In this document: in pieces, positions 46,080 to 57,329 of the stretch | How the letters are laid out: each line of letters opens with the position of its first letter | How positions within the stretch are numbered: position 1 is the first letter of the stretch | Assembly (NCBI GenBank): GCA_020310875.1 | Contig: CM035413.1 | Location: 185,537,855 to 185,601,854, forward strand | From: Ceratopteris richardii | Taxonomy: Eukaryota; Streptophyta; Polypodiopsida; Polypodiales; Pteridaceae | DNA: 64,000 nucleotides | Direction of reading: 5' to 3' | Made by a program: the position numbers and the translations under genes | Notes under the pieces: generated by a model | Databases searched by the model: none | Told to the model about the DNA's origin: nothing | Seen by the model: the letters and a program-made list of their open reading frames with translations, nothing else

Positions 46080-48860
46080 AACATGTCAGCACAATTATCC
46101 TTGACACGTGTGTTGGACTTGAACCACCTTGGCTAACACCGTTTCTTTTATGTAATGATAATGTACCTCTATATGCTTGCTCCTAACATGGAACATAGGA
46201 TTCACAAATATGTACACACTACTCATGTCATCGTTCCATGATTGGAAATTGATTAAGCTGCAAATTCAATTCAAGCATAAGGTTCTTGAGCCACATGAGC
46301 TCACAAACAACTTTTAAATCATGATAATTCTTTGTATTCATCTTCTTTGAGAATAAGGCAACTTTTGGTCGCTTCTTTTGCCATCCATTAGATGACCTTC
46401 TTGCCTATCATCGCTACATATCCATTTGTACTTATTCTATCTTCTTTGGATCCAACCAAATCAGAATTTGTGTATGCTTTCACATGCAAATCATATTGTT
46501 AAGGATAGAAATGAACTTCATTAAATGCTTCTTTAAGATATCTAAGTAGTCTCTTAGCTGCAAGTAGTGAGGGACTAAAGGTGTCGACATGAATTGATTA
46601 GCAAAGAAAATATATATGCTATGCCTGGCCTTATGATAGTGGCATAGCTCAAAGAGCCCACTATAGACGTGTATAAACGTGCATCCTGAAATTTGTTACC
46701 TTCAATTATACTCACTTTCATATTGAGATCCATTGTATTGTTTAATGGTTTACAGCCTATAAGTGCATACTTTTTTTAGTACATCCAAGCTATAGTTTCT
46801 TTGCATTAGAAAGATTCCATTATCTTTTTATATGACTTTAGTACCTAAAAAATACCTTAGAGCTCCAAGGTCTAAGATCTTCAGTGCCTTCCTAAGTCTT
46901 TCCTTTATATATTTGATTCCTTCTTCATGACTAGGTGCAATAATTAAGTCATCCACATACACATAAGTAGACAAATGGTTAACCTTCTCTTTTGTAGAAT
47001 ATTGAAGGAACATCCTTTCTTTGTTTGTATCCATAAATGATGAGAAGTCCACAAGCCTTTGGTTCCATGCCCTTAGGGTCTACGTAAGACCATGGAGTGT
47101 CTTCTTTGACCTACAAACATAATCACCTTTGAATTTATCTTAAAAAACTGAATAGTCGGTTCATGTAGTCTACCTCCTCTAGCTCTCCATTTAGGAAAGC
47201 TTTCTTCACATCAAGTTGGTTCATCTTCCAATGCTTGCTAGCTGCAATACAAATACTTTTTATGATGGTTTTCATATTTTCTACATTTTAAAAGTCTCTT
47301 CATAGTGTACTACATATTTCTAAGAAAACCCTTTAGCTACAAGTGTTGCATTACACCTAGAAATGCTAGCATCTGAGTGCTTGTTTAGCTTATAAACCCA
47401 CATAATTTTAATAACATTTGTGTCCTTGTTCCTTTCAGCCAATGTCCAAGCTTTGTTTTTCTCCAAAGCTTTACTATCCTCCTGCGTAGCCTCTTGCCAT
47501 TCTCTATATGTATTTGCTTCTTCAAAGCATGTGGATTCTTCAATAACTTTGCTCATATATGCAAAGTGTCTAGACATTATTGAGTCATTGTAAGCCTCTC
47601 ACCTGGATACCTTAACCTATGAGACCTTCTTAATTCATCTCTTCATTGATTTGGATATTTTTTTCCTTCAAGGTGTTCCCTTTCTTTGCATGATGATCTG
47701 CATTGAGCTCTACCCATAAGTCTTAATCTTCTTTGATCTCTATGATCTTGGCCTTTCCTTTGTTTCTTGCTTCATTTATTTGACTTGATGTGTGAGACTA
47801 TCTCCACTCCATGTTGACTGTTTGATTCATTCCTTTGGTCCAATAATAGCCATGCTTTCTAATTCTTCATTTCCACATGAAGTCTTTCTATGATCATCTT
47901 CATTTTCCTCCATAGATACATTTGAAGTATAACAAGGTAAATGCTCATCAAATGTGACATCCCTTGATACCTTTCAACTTTGGAGCATCTTTAACCCATT
48001 TTTTCACTTGCATACCCTAAGAATATACGTCTTCTTGGTCTATCATTGAGTTAAATTTTTAATTCAGTTGGTATTAAAACAAAGAAAGTACATCTAAACA
48101 CTCTCAAGTGTGATACATTTAGTTTTCATACACCAAGATTCATATGGAATTGAAGCATGTATAATTGATGTGGGTGCTCTGTTCACAATGTATATAGGAT
48201 TTGTTGCTACATCAACCCAATAGGGATTCAGCATTCCCATCATTTTCATCATAGATCTAGCTACAATGTACCTATTATTTCTTTTTGCTAAACCATTTTT
48301 TTGAGGTGTGTACCTACATAAGATTTGTCTCTTGATATCATTGGACTCCAAGAAATCAAAGAAATCATGGGAGAATTACTCTCCCTCTCCATATGACCTT
48401 AGGCATTTGATGTACCCTTGAGATTCCTTCTTCAAAATATCTTTGAGCTTCTTGAAGTAATTAAAGAACTTTGATTCATTTTTTTTATGCAATAAAGACA
48501 ATTCAACCATGTGAATTCATCAATGAGTTTTAAAAAGTATCCATAATGTCCATTTGAGTTTTCCTTTGTTGGTCCCCAAATATCTGAATGGACCAAATGA
48601 AGTGGATGAAAACTCACAAAGTTACTCTCCTTACGTGGTAGACTTCTTTTCTTAGCCAATTGGAAAGCTTCGTACAAATTCTTGAAATTTTTAATATGAA
48701 GGTTGGTAGTCCAAGTATCAACCTCTTCTTCTCCATGTCTTTCAACATTTGAGTATTGATATTTCCATACCTCTTATGCCAAAAATCCAATGCTACTACC
48801 TTCTTCCTTCCATATATGAATGAATTCAAGAATCGTAACATAAACATTGAATCCTAAACA
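46080..48860 (-). pseudogene. Ty1/copia pol (third family): integrase, RT, RNase H, decayed
   Basis: On the minus strand, 48,847 downward, there is GAG-pre-integrase (ALDFWHKRYGNINTQML). Integrase follows (HLVHSDIWGPTKE, FLKLIDEFTWLN at 48,677-48,432; PQKNGLAKRNNRYIVARSMM at 48,351-48,094). The RT start is WQEATQEDSKALEKNKAWTL and ATLVAKGFS (47,577-47,320), and the RT centre is STYVYVDDLIIAPSHE with YVDD (47,052-46,828). Below that, an RNase H trace (AYTNSDWLDPKK, NGYVAMIGKK) runs to about 46,250. Stops and frame changes are frequent. Gag and protease are not recognisable. The element lies between the LTR-like sequences at 45,186 and 48,950. Confidence 0.9.
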
Positions 48861-48949
48861 TACAAAACAACCATCCTTGCATTCCAATCTTGGGAATCCC
48901 TTATCAAATTATTGGTGGATATGCGAGATATTACATGCATAGGTTGAAT

Positions 48950-49625
48950 GATGTCTTCAGCATTGAGGGTATCTTCTAAGTGATTCTCAAAGCCGGAATA
49001 GATTTGAGCTCAATTTTAGCTTCTTGACTATGGTGTGAGAAGATACAATCTCCCTATGCACCTTTGAAGCATAGGTAGCCTCACATGCACACTCATAAAA
49101 CCACTATTCACTCAAAAACAATCGATTCTCTTTGATCTTGAGGACTGATCTAGAGAGATTTTGTACACATAAAATAAAACTAGAGAGCTTTCCAATGCAA
49201 GTTTTTTCACTCAAAAGGGTTACTCCTATTGGGAGAACCAATGCCTCCAAGACAGACAAGCTATAGCCTTCAAAGGGCATACAGAAATAAACCACTACTC
49301 ACTTTTGGACCTGGTTCTCTCGAAATATGTAGAGATTTGACCCTATATTTGAGGAGACTTTAGAAGAAAAGAGTAGATTTTTAACCAGCCAAGAAGCACA
49401 GAAAATGAGTATGATATGAGGAGCAAAATCTGTTTATCATTCAGAGCAATCTAGAACAATCACATAGAATTATGTGTGTTATTTGTGGCTACAAAAACTT
49501 TATCCAAAACACTCAAGAAAGCAAGAAGATAGGTTGCTTAGCTTAGGGGCCTAGTAGATTGCTTCAAAAACTCTCAAAGATCACACACATACTCAAGATC
49601 TACCAATTCAAAGCACTTTGATGTG
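48950..49625 (-). repeat. LTR-like sequence related to 45,186-45,980
   Basis: Shared diverged words include GAAGCATAGGTAGCCTCACATG / GAGGCATGAATAGCCTCGCATG, ACTAGAGAGCTTTCCAATGCAAGTT-like segments and AAACACTCAAGAAAGCAAG. Order is conserved with the other copy, supporting an old LTR pair. The high-coordinate end is not matched and is probably truncated. Confidence 0.5.
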
Positions 49626-49638
49626 TCTTGTAAGCTAC

Positions 49639-50050
49639 TCAAAAATCATAAATTGCATGGTGCAATTGTTTATCCCAATCAAATATACCATTGTTGACTA
49701 TTTTTGTTAGAATCATGTATAATACCTTATTTGAACTTTCATCTTGTCCATTGGCTTGTGGGTGATACAGTGCCAGATTTTTATGAATCACTAAGAACTC
49801 ATTCATAAGTGATTCAATGCCTTCATTGATGGTATGTATATCTATCACTGACTGTATCGATAGGTAGTCAAACCTAGTGAAAATATTTTCAAATAAGAAT
49901 TTTGTATTCATTTGGGAATCATTTTTCTTAGTAGGTTCTATCACTTGATTAAGTAGCCGATCCCTACTATGATATATTTGGCATGAGAGCCTCTTGCAAG
50001 TGGCTTAATAGGTTCAATGAAATTAATTCCCCATCGAGAGAAAGCTCTTG
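49639..50050 (-). pseudogene. Gypsy-1-type integrase core fragment
   Basis: On the minus strand, RAFSRWGINFIEPIKPLARG, SHAKYIIVGIGYLIK, TKFLFENIFTRFDYL, NEFLVIHKNLALYHPQANG and NKVLYMILTKIVNN align collinearly with gypsy-1 integrase at about 33,765-34,165. The first catalytic Asp is changed to Asn (WGIN) and the Glu region reads ANGQDESSNK. It is a decayed shard without the rest of pol. Confidence 0.9.
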
Positions 50051-51040
50051 TGCTAACCATAGGAAAATGGGGGGAGAGGCCCTCCTTATATTGATTTGGG
50101 AGGGGCTCTCCAAAGTACATCTCATGTGGGATAATTCCCCTTCAAGGAGAATGAATACAATGGTAGAAGTGAATGCCAAGGTACCCAAAGACAAAAGGAT
50201 ATAACATAAAATGGAAATGGAATAGAAATAGAGTGACTCCAAGATACAAAAGGGAGATGCACTCTCATATTCTCAACACCCCTGTGCAACTGCATTTTTT
50301 AGAGTATGGAGGCTGCTAGGGTATGAGAGAAAGGTCCACCAAGAATGTTACAACAATAAAATGAGCATCAAATAGTAAGTCTCCGTGGGAAAATCCATAG
50401 CCTCCAAGTGGCATCGACCATGCAAGATCGCCAGGTACTCCATAAGATATCCTTCAAATGGACAAGCAGATGCTCCATAGTCTCAAAGGCAATGTCATCT
50501 ACAAGAGAACGAGGATTACAACCACGACCATCACGTGCTAGAGAGATGACTCTCCTCCCAACCATATGCCTCTATATATAGATCTCTCTAGGGGACTTCC
50601 TTCTTAGGCAGGCCGAATCTAACCATTAACAAAAATGGCACCAAGAAATGAAGTATATGTATTGCCTCAAATCAACAATCTACTTAATGTACAAATGCTT
50701 TGGAGTCTTTATATAGAACCTTGAGGATATGAACACACCTTTTCTTCACGAATTTGAATTCAAAACTAGGTGTATTTGATTGTTCAGGTTGATTGGAAAC
50801 TTTTCCTACAATCTAGGAAAAGAGAAAGTTGAAGTCACATCTACTTCTTGATTGATTGATTGAGAATCAATCCCAACCACTTCTAACTCCTGGCTTTTGG
50901 GCCTTTTACTCTTTCCTTTTACAAAGATAAATACTTTGAAAATTACATAAGAAGGTGATCCTATGATCAAACTCTCAACACAATAAATGAATCCAAATAA
51001 AACTCTATAAGGAGTATAGATGGCATCATTCAAATGATGG
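50051..51040. other. Stretch without a recognised gene
   Basis: No coding family is identified. Around 50,546-50,580 it holds a CT-rich plus CTCTATATATAG block shared with 4,372-4,403. Short frames on both strands lack recognisable motifs. Confidence 0.5.
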
Positions 51041-51129
51041 ATTTGATGAAGATTATGTTCACCTCAAGCATAATGAAAGCTTGATGTTCCAATAGAATCC
51101 ACCACTAAACCTACCGCATTAATGGGTGT

Positions 51130-51560
51130 AACCTTGGCTCACCAGAGCGATTCCTTGGACAATATCTCGAGAGATGTTCTTTATTGCACTCAAGACAAAG
51201 GCCTTGTATTGTGATGCTCTGTCCTTGTCCCAAAGTCGGTGTGTGAGGACATTTACGAATGAAATGGTCACCCTAACATCTAAAAACATGGTCCTCTAGG
51301 GGCTTGTGGTCTCATTTGTCTAAATTGGGGCTAGGGGTTAGGATTCATATACATGCATTGGTGTATTCTGGCTCCCAATTCGTTTCCATAGGTGGTGCCT
51401 CATATTGATATGGATAAGCCTCACTATGCTCGAGTGACTCTCTATAATAAGCTTGTGGACTATCTTCATGGTTGTAGTTAAAACGTTGAGCATGAGGGCC
51501 ATTTTCTAAGACCAAAGGGGTCATTGGCACCAATGCTCTTTAAGATTCTCCTCTACCACT
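51130..51560 (-). pseudogene. Gag remnant with two zinc knuckles
   Basis: On the minus strand a Tyr/Pro/Glu-rich segment (51,533-51,345) is followed by two knuckle-like motifs. The first is C.GDHFIRKC, with its first Cys pair damaged by a stop; the second is CLECNKEHLSRYC (CX2CX3HX4C). This is the C-terminal layout of plant gypsy Gag. The family is not the gypsy-1 or gypsy-2 Gag at sequence level. Stops make it non-functional. Confidence 0.65.
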
Positions 51561-51759
51561 GCATACTTAACTGGAATCACATTGGCAAGTGGGTGGTTGG
51601 TTTCCTAGGACTGGTTGTGGCCTATATGGTGGCTGGTATTGATGTTGGTATTGAGGTTGATATTGCTGTTGTGGCCTATAATATGGCTACTGTTATTGGT
51701 TTTGATACCTATCATGTTGGTAAGATTGTTGTTGATACTCAAGGTTAAGGACAAAGCAT

Positions 51760-52217
51760 GGAAGCGCATCAAGGAAGTGGACACACAAGAATAAGGAGCA
51801 AGTAGGGAGCTCCAAGAAGCACATGTCAATTTTTCAGAAGAAATCCCTATAAAAATAATGATTTTTATCACTAAAAACCATTGTAAATATCATTTTTCAT
51901 TTTTGAAACTCCATTTTGTTCAAGCCGAGGAGTCCTCAAGCTTGAGGAGTATTAGAACTATCATCATACCAATTTTCATAATTTTTAGACTCCGTTTGAG
52001 CCCCCAAATAAGCCCGGGAACCTATTTTTTAACTAGGCCGGACACTAGGTCTGGACAGGGCCAAAACCACTCAAAAAACTATAAAAAGGGCTGGAGAGCT
52101 CATTTTTTAGGTTAGCATGTTGTAGATTTCAGGTTTGTAAGAGAGCTCTTTTGTAATCGAAGTCCTTCCACTCTTTGCTCTTACTTTGTGCGCGTGTGTG
52201 TGTATGTGTGTGCATGC
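51760..52217 (+). repeat. Partial LTR of gypsy-1 type, interrupted by gypsy-2
   Basis: It is collinear with gypsy-1 LTR about 25,640-26,055, including AACTAGGCCGGACACTAGG, TCTGGACAGGGCCAAAACC, a TATA box and a GT tract. It breaks off after GTGTGTGCATGC exactly where gypsy-2's LTR begins. It is clearly more diverged than the gypsy-1 LTR pair, so it comes from an older insertion. Confidence 0.88.
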
Positions 52218-52719
52218 TGTAAGCCGCCGGAAAGGAACTCATATTTCTTGTAAAATATATCCTGAAAAGTCGCATGCATGATGTAAAGGCGTAGCACAAC
52301 GTTGTACCCTTTGAGAAGATTAATGAAAGAGTCGCGTAAAGCAGAAGGTAGACCCGCCGGACTGTTTGTCTGGGCGAGGAGCCGGAAGCAAGCGCTGTTG
52401 CAGAACTTTGTGTAACTGAGTCTGTTTCATTGATTAAGTTTAATCATTAAGTGAAGTTAATGAAGTATTAAGTAATTTGATTAACGCGCTAAGTGAAGGA
52501 GTTACACGGTAAACTTTCTAACGTGAAAGTGTGTTAACGAACGTATTCAGAGTAGTACTTGGAAGATGATATGTTTAGCTCTCAATTCAGTGAAGTCATA
52601 TAATCTTAATCTGTAGTTTGGGAAAATATAAATAGGGCCTCTGTTTACAGACCCTTGACCATCCCAAGAACCCAGTTGTGAATTAAACCTTAATAGTAAA
52701 AGGGTTTTAACACTTAACA
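52218..52719 (+). repeat. Gypsy-2 5' LTR
   Basis: It starts TGTAAGCCGCCGG and ends TTAACA, giving TG...CA ends, and is followed by C and then the PBS. Its ends were set from the break in the older LTR on the left and the PBS on the right. Confidence 0.75.
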
Positions 52720-52720
52720 C

Positions 52721-52738
52721 TGGCGCCGTCTGTGGGAA
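52721..52738 (+). promoter_or_regulatory. Gypsy-2 primer-binding site
   Basis: TGGCGCCGTCTGTGGGAA is the well-known primer site of many plant gypsy elements, two bases after the LTR's CA. Confidence 0.88.
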
Positions 52739-52792
52739 ATGGAGTAGTTGTTTACACCGAAGATTAAAGATTGACGAAGAATTCTTTGATAT

Positions 52793-54163
52793 ATGTCGGT
52801 AACACGTTCCGGTGAAGCATACCCCAAGTACCGCAGAGATCAACATCCCTGGGCAGTTCCAAACCTATTAGGAACACCCCCTGGTGGTAGAAGTACAGGA
52901 CAGTTAAGTCCAGTTGCAGAAGGTTTGGTACAGCCAGCCAGTAGCAATTCCGATGGTAGTTCAGTAGTACATGATGAGATTCCGATGAATTCTGGTGCGA
53001 GTCCGATACCTTTGGGAGAAAGTACGGTGATTTGTGGTTGTACACAGACGCAGTGCGGAGTCAGTTCTGCACTATCGGGTCAGAATTCGATCACTTTCGG
53101 TGATAGGTTCATGTTATCCGATGAGCACATTTACGATAATAGTGCAGTTTGGTCCAGTGAGAATTTGGCGAGTTTCGGTGAGAGTTTGGTATTACCTAGT
53201 AGCAATTCGAAGCTTTTCGGTGAAACTGCGGTGCTGATCGGTGGACACTTATTGCGTTCACCACTTTTTGGTGCAAGTCTAGCTAATTTCGACACCAAAG
53301 TTGAGGAAGGGCTGATAGACTTGGAGTTAAGCAAACGGTTCAACGACATTTTAGGACCGGAAAGTGAGCAAGTTGACCATATAGCTCAGGAAGATCAAGA
53401 GATATCTCCCCAAGATTCAGGTAACAACAACACCACCAACAACATCACCATGAGTGGCTCACAGCAACAGCAACAAACAACGCCACAGCCGCAACTGCAA
53501 CATCAGCAGCAACAGGTTATTCAACCGTGTCCGATACCAGCAGGGGTCACGTATACAAAATTTGGAGCATTTTTGGGGGATGATCCAGATGCACATGTGC
53601 GGACCTTTGAGATTAATTATGCAGTTCTGAACTACCCAGCAGACCCTGCCTACAAAGCTATTGTGTTCCAGGCAACCCTGGTTAATGAAGCTGCACGATG
53701 GCTAATCGAATACGATTTGAACCACTTTCGACAGTATGATGATGTAAAGGATGCCTTTCTACAAGGGTTTCGATTGAAGAAGAACCCCGTCGAAATTTTT
53801 GACTACTTGCAGAACAATAGGCAGAAACCACACCAAACTGTACAAGATTATGCCACGCTATTTCGAACACATCTAAGGCAGTTGCCACCCGTGCATGCTA
53901 ATCTACCAGATGACGTTATCACTCAATGGTTCATCAATGGATTAAAGCCCCAATTGAAGCAGATTATGATCATAAGGTGTGTGGGTGGAATGAGTTTAGA
54001 TGCCATAATTGCTATGGCATTAGAATTAGAGAACAAAGTGGGCGGATTTACCAAAGACCTGGAGTGGCTGAAAGCGTCTAGGCAATCTAACGAGGACCCT
54101 CTAAACAAGTCTACTGTGCCAAATGCAAAAACCCAGGGCACAGCAGTTCAACATGCGCACTGA
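52793..54163 (+). CDS. Gypsy-2 Gag (456 codons), zinc knuckles shifted out of frame
   Basis: An ATG at 52,793, about 55 bases past the PBS, opens an uninterrupted frame. The first 200 residues are Ser/Gly-rich with loosely repeated FGE/LGE phrases. A Gln-rich segment (about residues 222-250) follows. The Retrotrans_gag domain (about residues 255-400) shows KFGAFLGDDPDAHVRTFE, ARWLIEYDLNHFRQYDD, KPHQTVQDYATLFRTHLRQL and WFINGLKPQLK. At about 54,110 the frame shifts, because the zinc knuckles YCAKCKNPGHSSSTC and CAIYHITDHTMETC, and CHFCGEIGHIRR near 54,430, are in the next frame. Gag packages element RNA; without the knuckles the product would be impaired. Confidence 0.88.
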   Translation: MSVTRSGEAYPKYRRDQHPWAVPNLLGTPPGGRSTGQLSPVAEGLVQPASSNSDGSSVVHDEIPMNSGASPIPLGESTVICGCTQTQCGVSSALSGQNSITFGDRFMLSDEHIYDNSAVWSSENLASFGESLVLPSSNSKLFGETAVLIGGHLLRSPLFGASLANFDTKVEEGLIDLELSKRFNDILGPESEQVDHIAQEDQEISPQDSGNNNTTNNITMSGSQQQQQTTPQPQLQHQQQQVIQPCPIPAGVTYTKFGAFLGDDPDAHVRTFEINYAVLNYPADPAYKAIVFQATLVNEAARWLIEYDLNHFRQYDDVKDAFLQGFRLKKNPVEIFDYLQNNRQKPHQTVQDYATLFRTHLRQLPPVHANLPDDVITQWFINGLKPQLKQIMIIRCVGGMSLDAIIAMALELENKVGGFTKDLEWLKASRQSNEDPLNKSTVPNAKTQGTAVQHAH

Positions 54164-55680
54164 ACCAAATGTATTGTGCCATCTACCACATAACAGATCA
54201 TACCATGGAGACTTGTCCGTATAATGCCAAGGTACAGAACAGAGCAGCAGTTAATGCCATCATTCAGGAGCAGGGGCAACCGACTATCCATTATGTACCA
54301 CCACAGATGAGGAACACCCCATACCAGGGATACACGAATTATCGAGGAGGGCAGACAAATAACTTCGGTCAAGCTCGATGAAATGCAGGCCCGTGAGGAG
54401 AAGGTACATCTAATCCAACTCCTAAATGTCATTTCTGTGGGGAAATAGGGCATATCCGGAGGTTCTACAAAGATGCAGCAGAGTATGACAAAAAGAAAAA
54501 AGAACGGCAACATCCGATGGCAAATATGGTGTATATCTCACCTATGGATATGCAAGCAACAGCGGTACAAACACGATAGGGCAAGCAACTACAGCCAGCT
54601 GCAGAGATCTTCAAACCAGGAGTTTGTGAACAACAGAAGGTGTTCACAAAGGCAAGCAAGTGGGCTACGAAGGAACAAGCTATTTTCCTTGATCCAGTTC
54701 CGGTGACGCAGCAAAGTATCCTACCGGAGGTACCAGAGAAGCGAAATTTGACTCATATGGTACCAGAGTCCATACCAGAGACCGTACGAAAACAGCCAAA
54801 ACTGATTCGGTGTGGGATGTTCTATCCAAGGCATCAATTACATTGCCCTTGGGTCAATTATTGGCTTTGGTTCCTGGAGTTCGACAACAATTCCAGCAGC
54901 AGGTTAGTCCACGCTCCTCGAGTGCTCCTGCAATAGCTACAATCCAACCAGAATTGGACCCACTGGTGGACCATATGGTACCACTGATTACGGTATGGTA
55001 CAAAAATCACAAAATCACACAAGTCTTAATTGATGGCAGATTTGGTGTCAATATTGCCACAATAGCCCTTTGCAAATGGCTGGGGTGGACGCAAATTGAA
55101 CATGTTCAATTCTTTGTACATATGGCTGATCAATCTCGAGTCCATCCGGTGGGCTTGGTGTGGGATATTATGATCACTCTACAAGGTTTTGTAAAACAAA
55201 ATGACCTTTGTTGTGCTAGATTTACCAGAATCGAGCTTGGACTACAATTTGCTTTTTGGACGTCCTTGGCTAAAACAAGCTAAGGTAGTGCAAGACTGGT
55301 CAGTGCATGAATTAGTCTTTAAAAATAATCACCGGAAGTATGTTGTCCCGCTGGACGACATGAAACCCTGTGACTTACACGCACGGCCATATTTAGCGGA
55401 GCCTGTACACATGCTGGATGGTCTCTCCGACGATGAAGAGGAGACTTTCCTTCGAGCCAATAAAGACTTGATGGCACTTGGCACTATAGATTTACAAACG
55501 GTGGCTGATAACTGGAGTCCGGCAGCCTGCATGGTGGTACTGCTGACCGGAGAGCACGAGTCGAATACCGAACAGACTTTGGATGAGGCGATGATTCAAC
55601 AATTACTCCAGCCTAGAGACGATGAGGAAAGACCCTGGCAGTTCTATGTACCAGAAGATCAATTGATCACCTGCAATTGA
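54105..55680 (+). pseudogene. Gypsy-2 zinc-knuckle region and protease-like domain
   Basis: After the gag frameshift come three Cys-rich knuckle motifs at 54,112-54,470, with stops near 54,380-54,400. Around 54,960-55,280 a retropepsin-like domain reads VTQ-type VLIDGRFGVNIATIALC, with LLFGRPWL further on. The catalytic Asp is kept, but the usual D[ST]G or DGG is DGR, so activity is doubtful. A frame change is needed at about 55,200. The acidic linker (GLSDDEEETF; EQTLDEAMIQQLL) ends at TGA 55,678. Confidence 0.75.
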
Positions 55681-57310
55681 GGTGATCAAACCAACCCACG
55701 ACCAATAAAAATAAAGGCACGACTGTCCGAGACTTTCCAGGAGCACCTGTTGCAGCTGGTATGCAAGTTCGCAGATGTGTTTGCATGGGATTACAGGGAC
55801 ATGAAGGGGTTGGACCCATGCATTTATCAACACCGAGTGGTGCTGAAACCGGATGTAAGACCCATCAAATAGCCCAGTTACAAGATGAATCTTAACTATG
55901 CGGCACAGGTTAAAGCCGAACTTGATCGCTTGTTGAAGGTGGGATTTATTGTGCCTATTGAGCACATAGAGTGGATCTCTCCCATTGTTATAGTTCCAAA
56001 GAAAAACAAGCAGTTGCAGATATGTGTGGACTACCAAAAGCTTAATGTTGCAACTGTACCTGATCCATTTCCGTTGCCATTCCTGGATACCATGTTACAT
56101 GACATGGCTGGTCGAGAGATGTATTCCTTTCTAGATGGATACGGTGGTTACAATCAAGTCAAAATGGCAGAGCGGGACATACCCAAGTCTGCATTTATTA
56201 CCAATTGGGGTGTCTATGCATGTACCGTAATGTGGTTTGGGTTGCGCAATGCTCCTAGTACATTCCAATGCTGCATGCAAGAAATTTTTTCCCCTTATCT
56301 CACCACATTTATGAGAGTGTATCTGGATGATTTCTCGTTATCCGGTGATACGTCGGCACACCTGTACCATTTACGGTGTTGTTTTTCCAAGTGTCGGGAA
56401 TATCACTTGTGTTTGAACCCGAATAAATCGGTGTTCTCTGTTTCCTGTGGTAAGCTGCTCGGGCATGTTATTTCCAAACAAGGCATTCAGGTGGATCCAG
56501 ACAAAGTGAAGGCCGTCTTGGAGGCTCCTGCTCCTAAGACACCTAAAGATGTGATGCGATTTTTGGGCCAAATCCGGTGGCATGGGCGACATCTACATTG
56601 GCTTGCTCATCTGGCAATACCACTTAATCGTTTGGTAACCAATAGCCCGTGTCAGTTCGAATGGACCAAAGAGTGTCAACTTTCTTTTGACCGATTGAAA
56701 ACATTGTTAACTTATGCTCCCATTTTACAAGCACCAAATTGGGAATTGCCATTTCATGTTTTTGTGGATGCCTCCGACAGTGCCATTGGTAGCGTCCTTA
56801 TGCAGCAGATGGATAAATGGTTTCGTCTGGTATATTATGTGAGCCGCAGATTGGCCCCGGCAGAGCGTAACTATTCAGTTACTGAATGCGAGTGTCTCGG
56901 TTTGGTTTATTCTGTCAAAAAATTTCGGCATTATCTGTTAGGCAGACGCTTCACCTTCCACGTAGACCATGCCGCATTGGTGTATTTGATGCGCCAAAAG
57001 CATTTGGGAGGATGGCTAGCACGATGGGTCTTGCTGCTTCAAGAATTTGATTACTCCGTCGTACACTGACCAGGGTCAGCACACGTGCTTGCTGACTTTC
57101 TCTCTCGGTTGGATTCCGGTGAGCCTCCAGAGGGAATTGATGATACAACACCAACCATCTATGCGACAGAGACCATCCAGGATGATTCACAGGAATTACC
57201 GGTACCCTCTTCTTACTATGATACCTTGCTTTTGTTCTTGACTAGTGGATGTCCGCCTGGTACGATTTCTTCAGCTGCTAAACGAAGTACAGTCGACACT
57301 TTCGGTTAAT
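55681..57310 (+). pseudogene. Gypsy-2 reverse transcriptase and RNase H
   Basis: The frame continues with FADVFAWDYRDMKGLDPCI, a TAG at 55,870, then RT proper. Motifs are EHIEWISPIVIVPKKNKQLQ, SFLDGYGGYNQV (motif A), WFGLRNAPSTFQCCM and VYLDDFSLSGD (motif C YLDD). Thumb and connection follow (HVISKQGIQVDPDKVKAVL). RNase H has FVDASDSAIGSVLMQQ, YVSRRLAPAERNY, FHVDHAALVYL, then a TGA at 57,067 before HVLADFLSRL. Most catalytic residues are present. The uninterrupted piece 55,885-57,069 (394 codons) is the longest intact pol frame of this element. Confidence 0.92.
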
Positions 57311-57329
57311 TATCAGACAGTTATATTAT

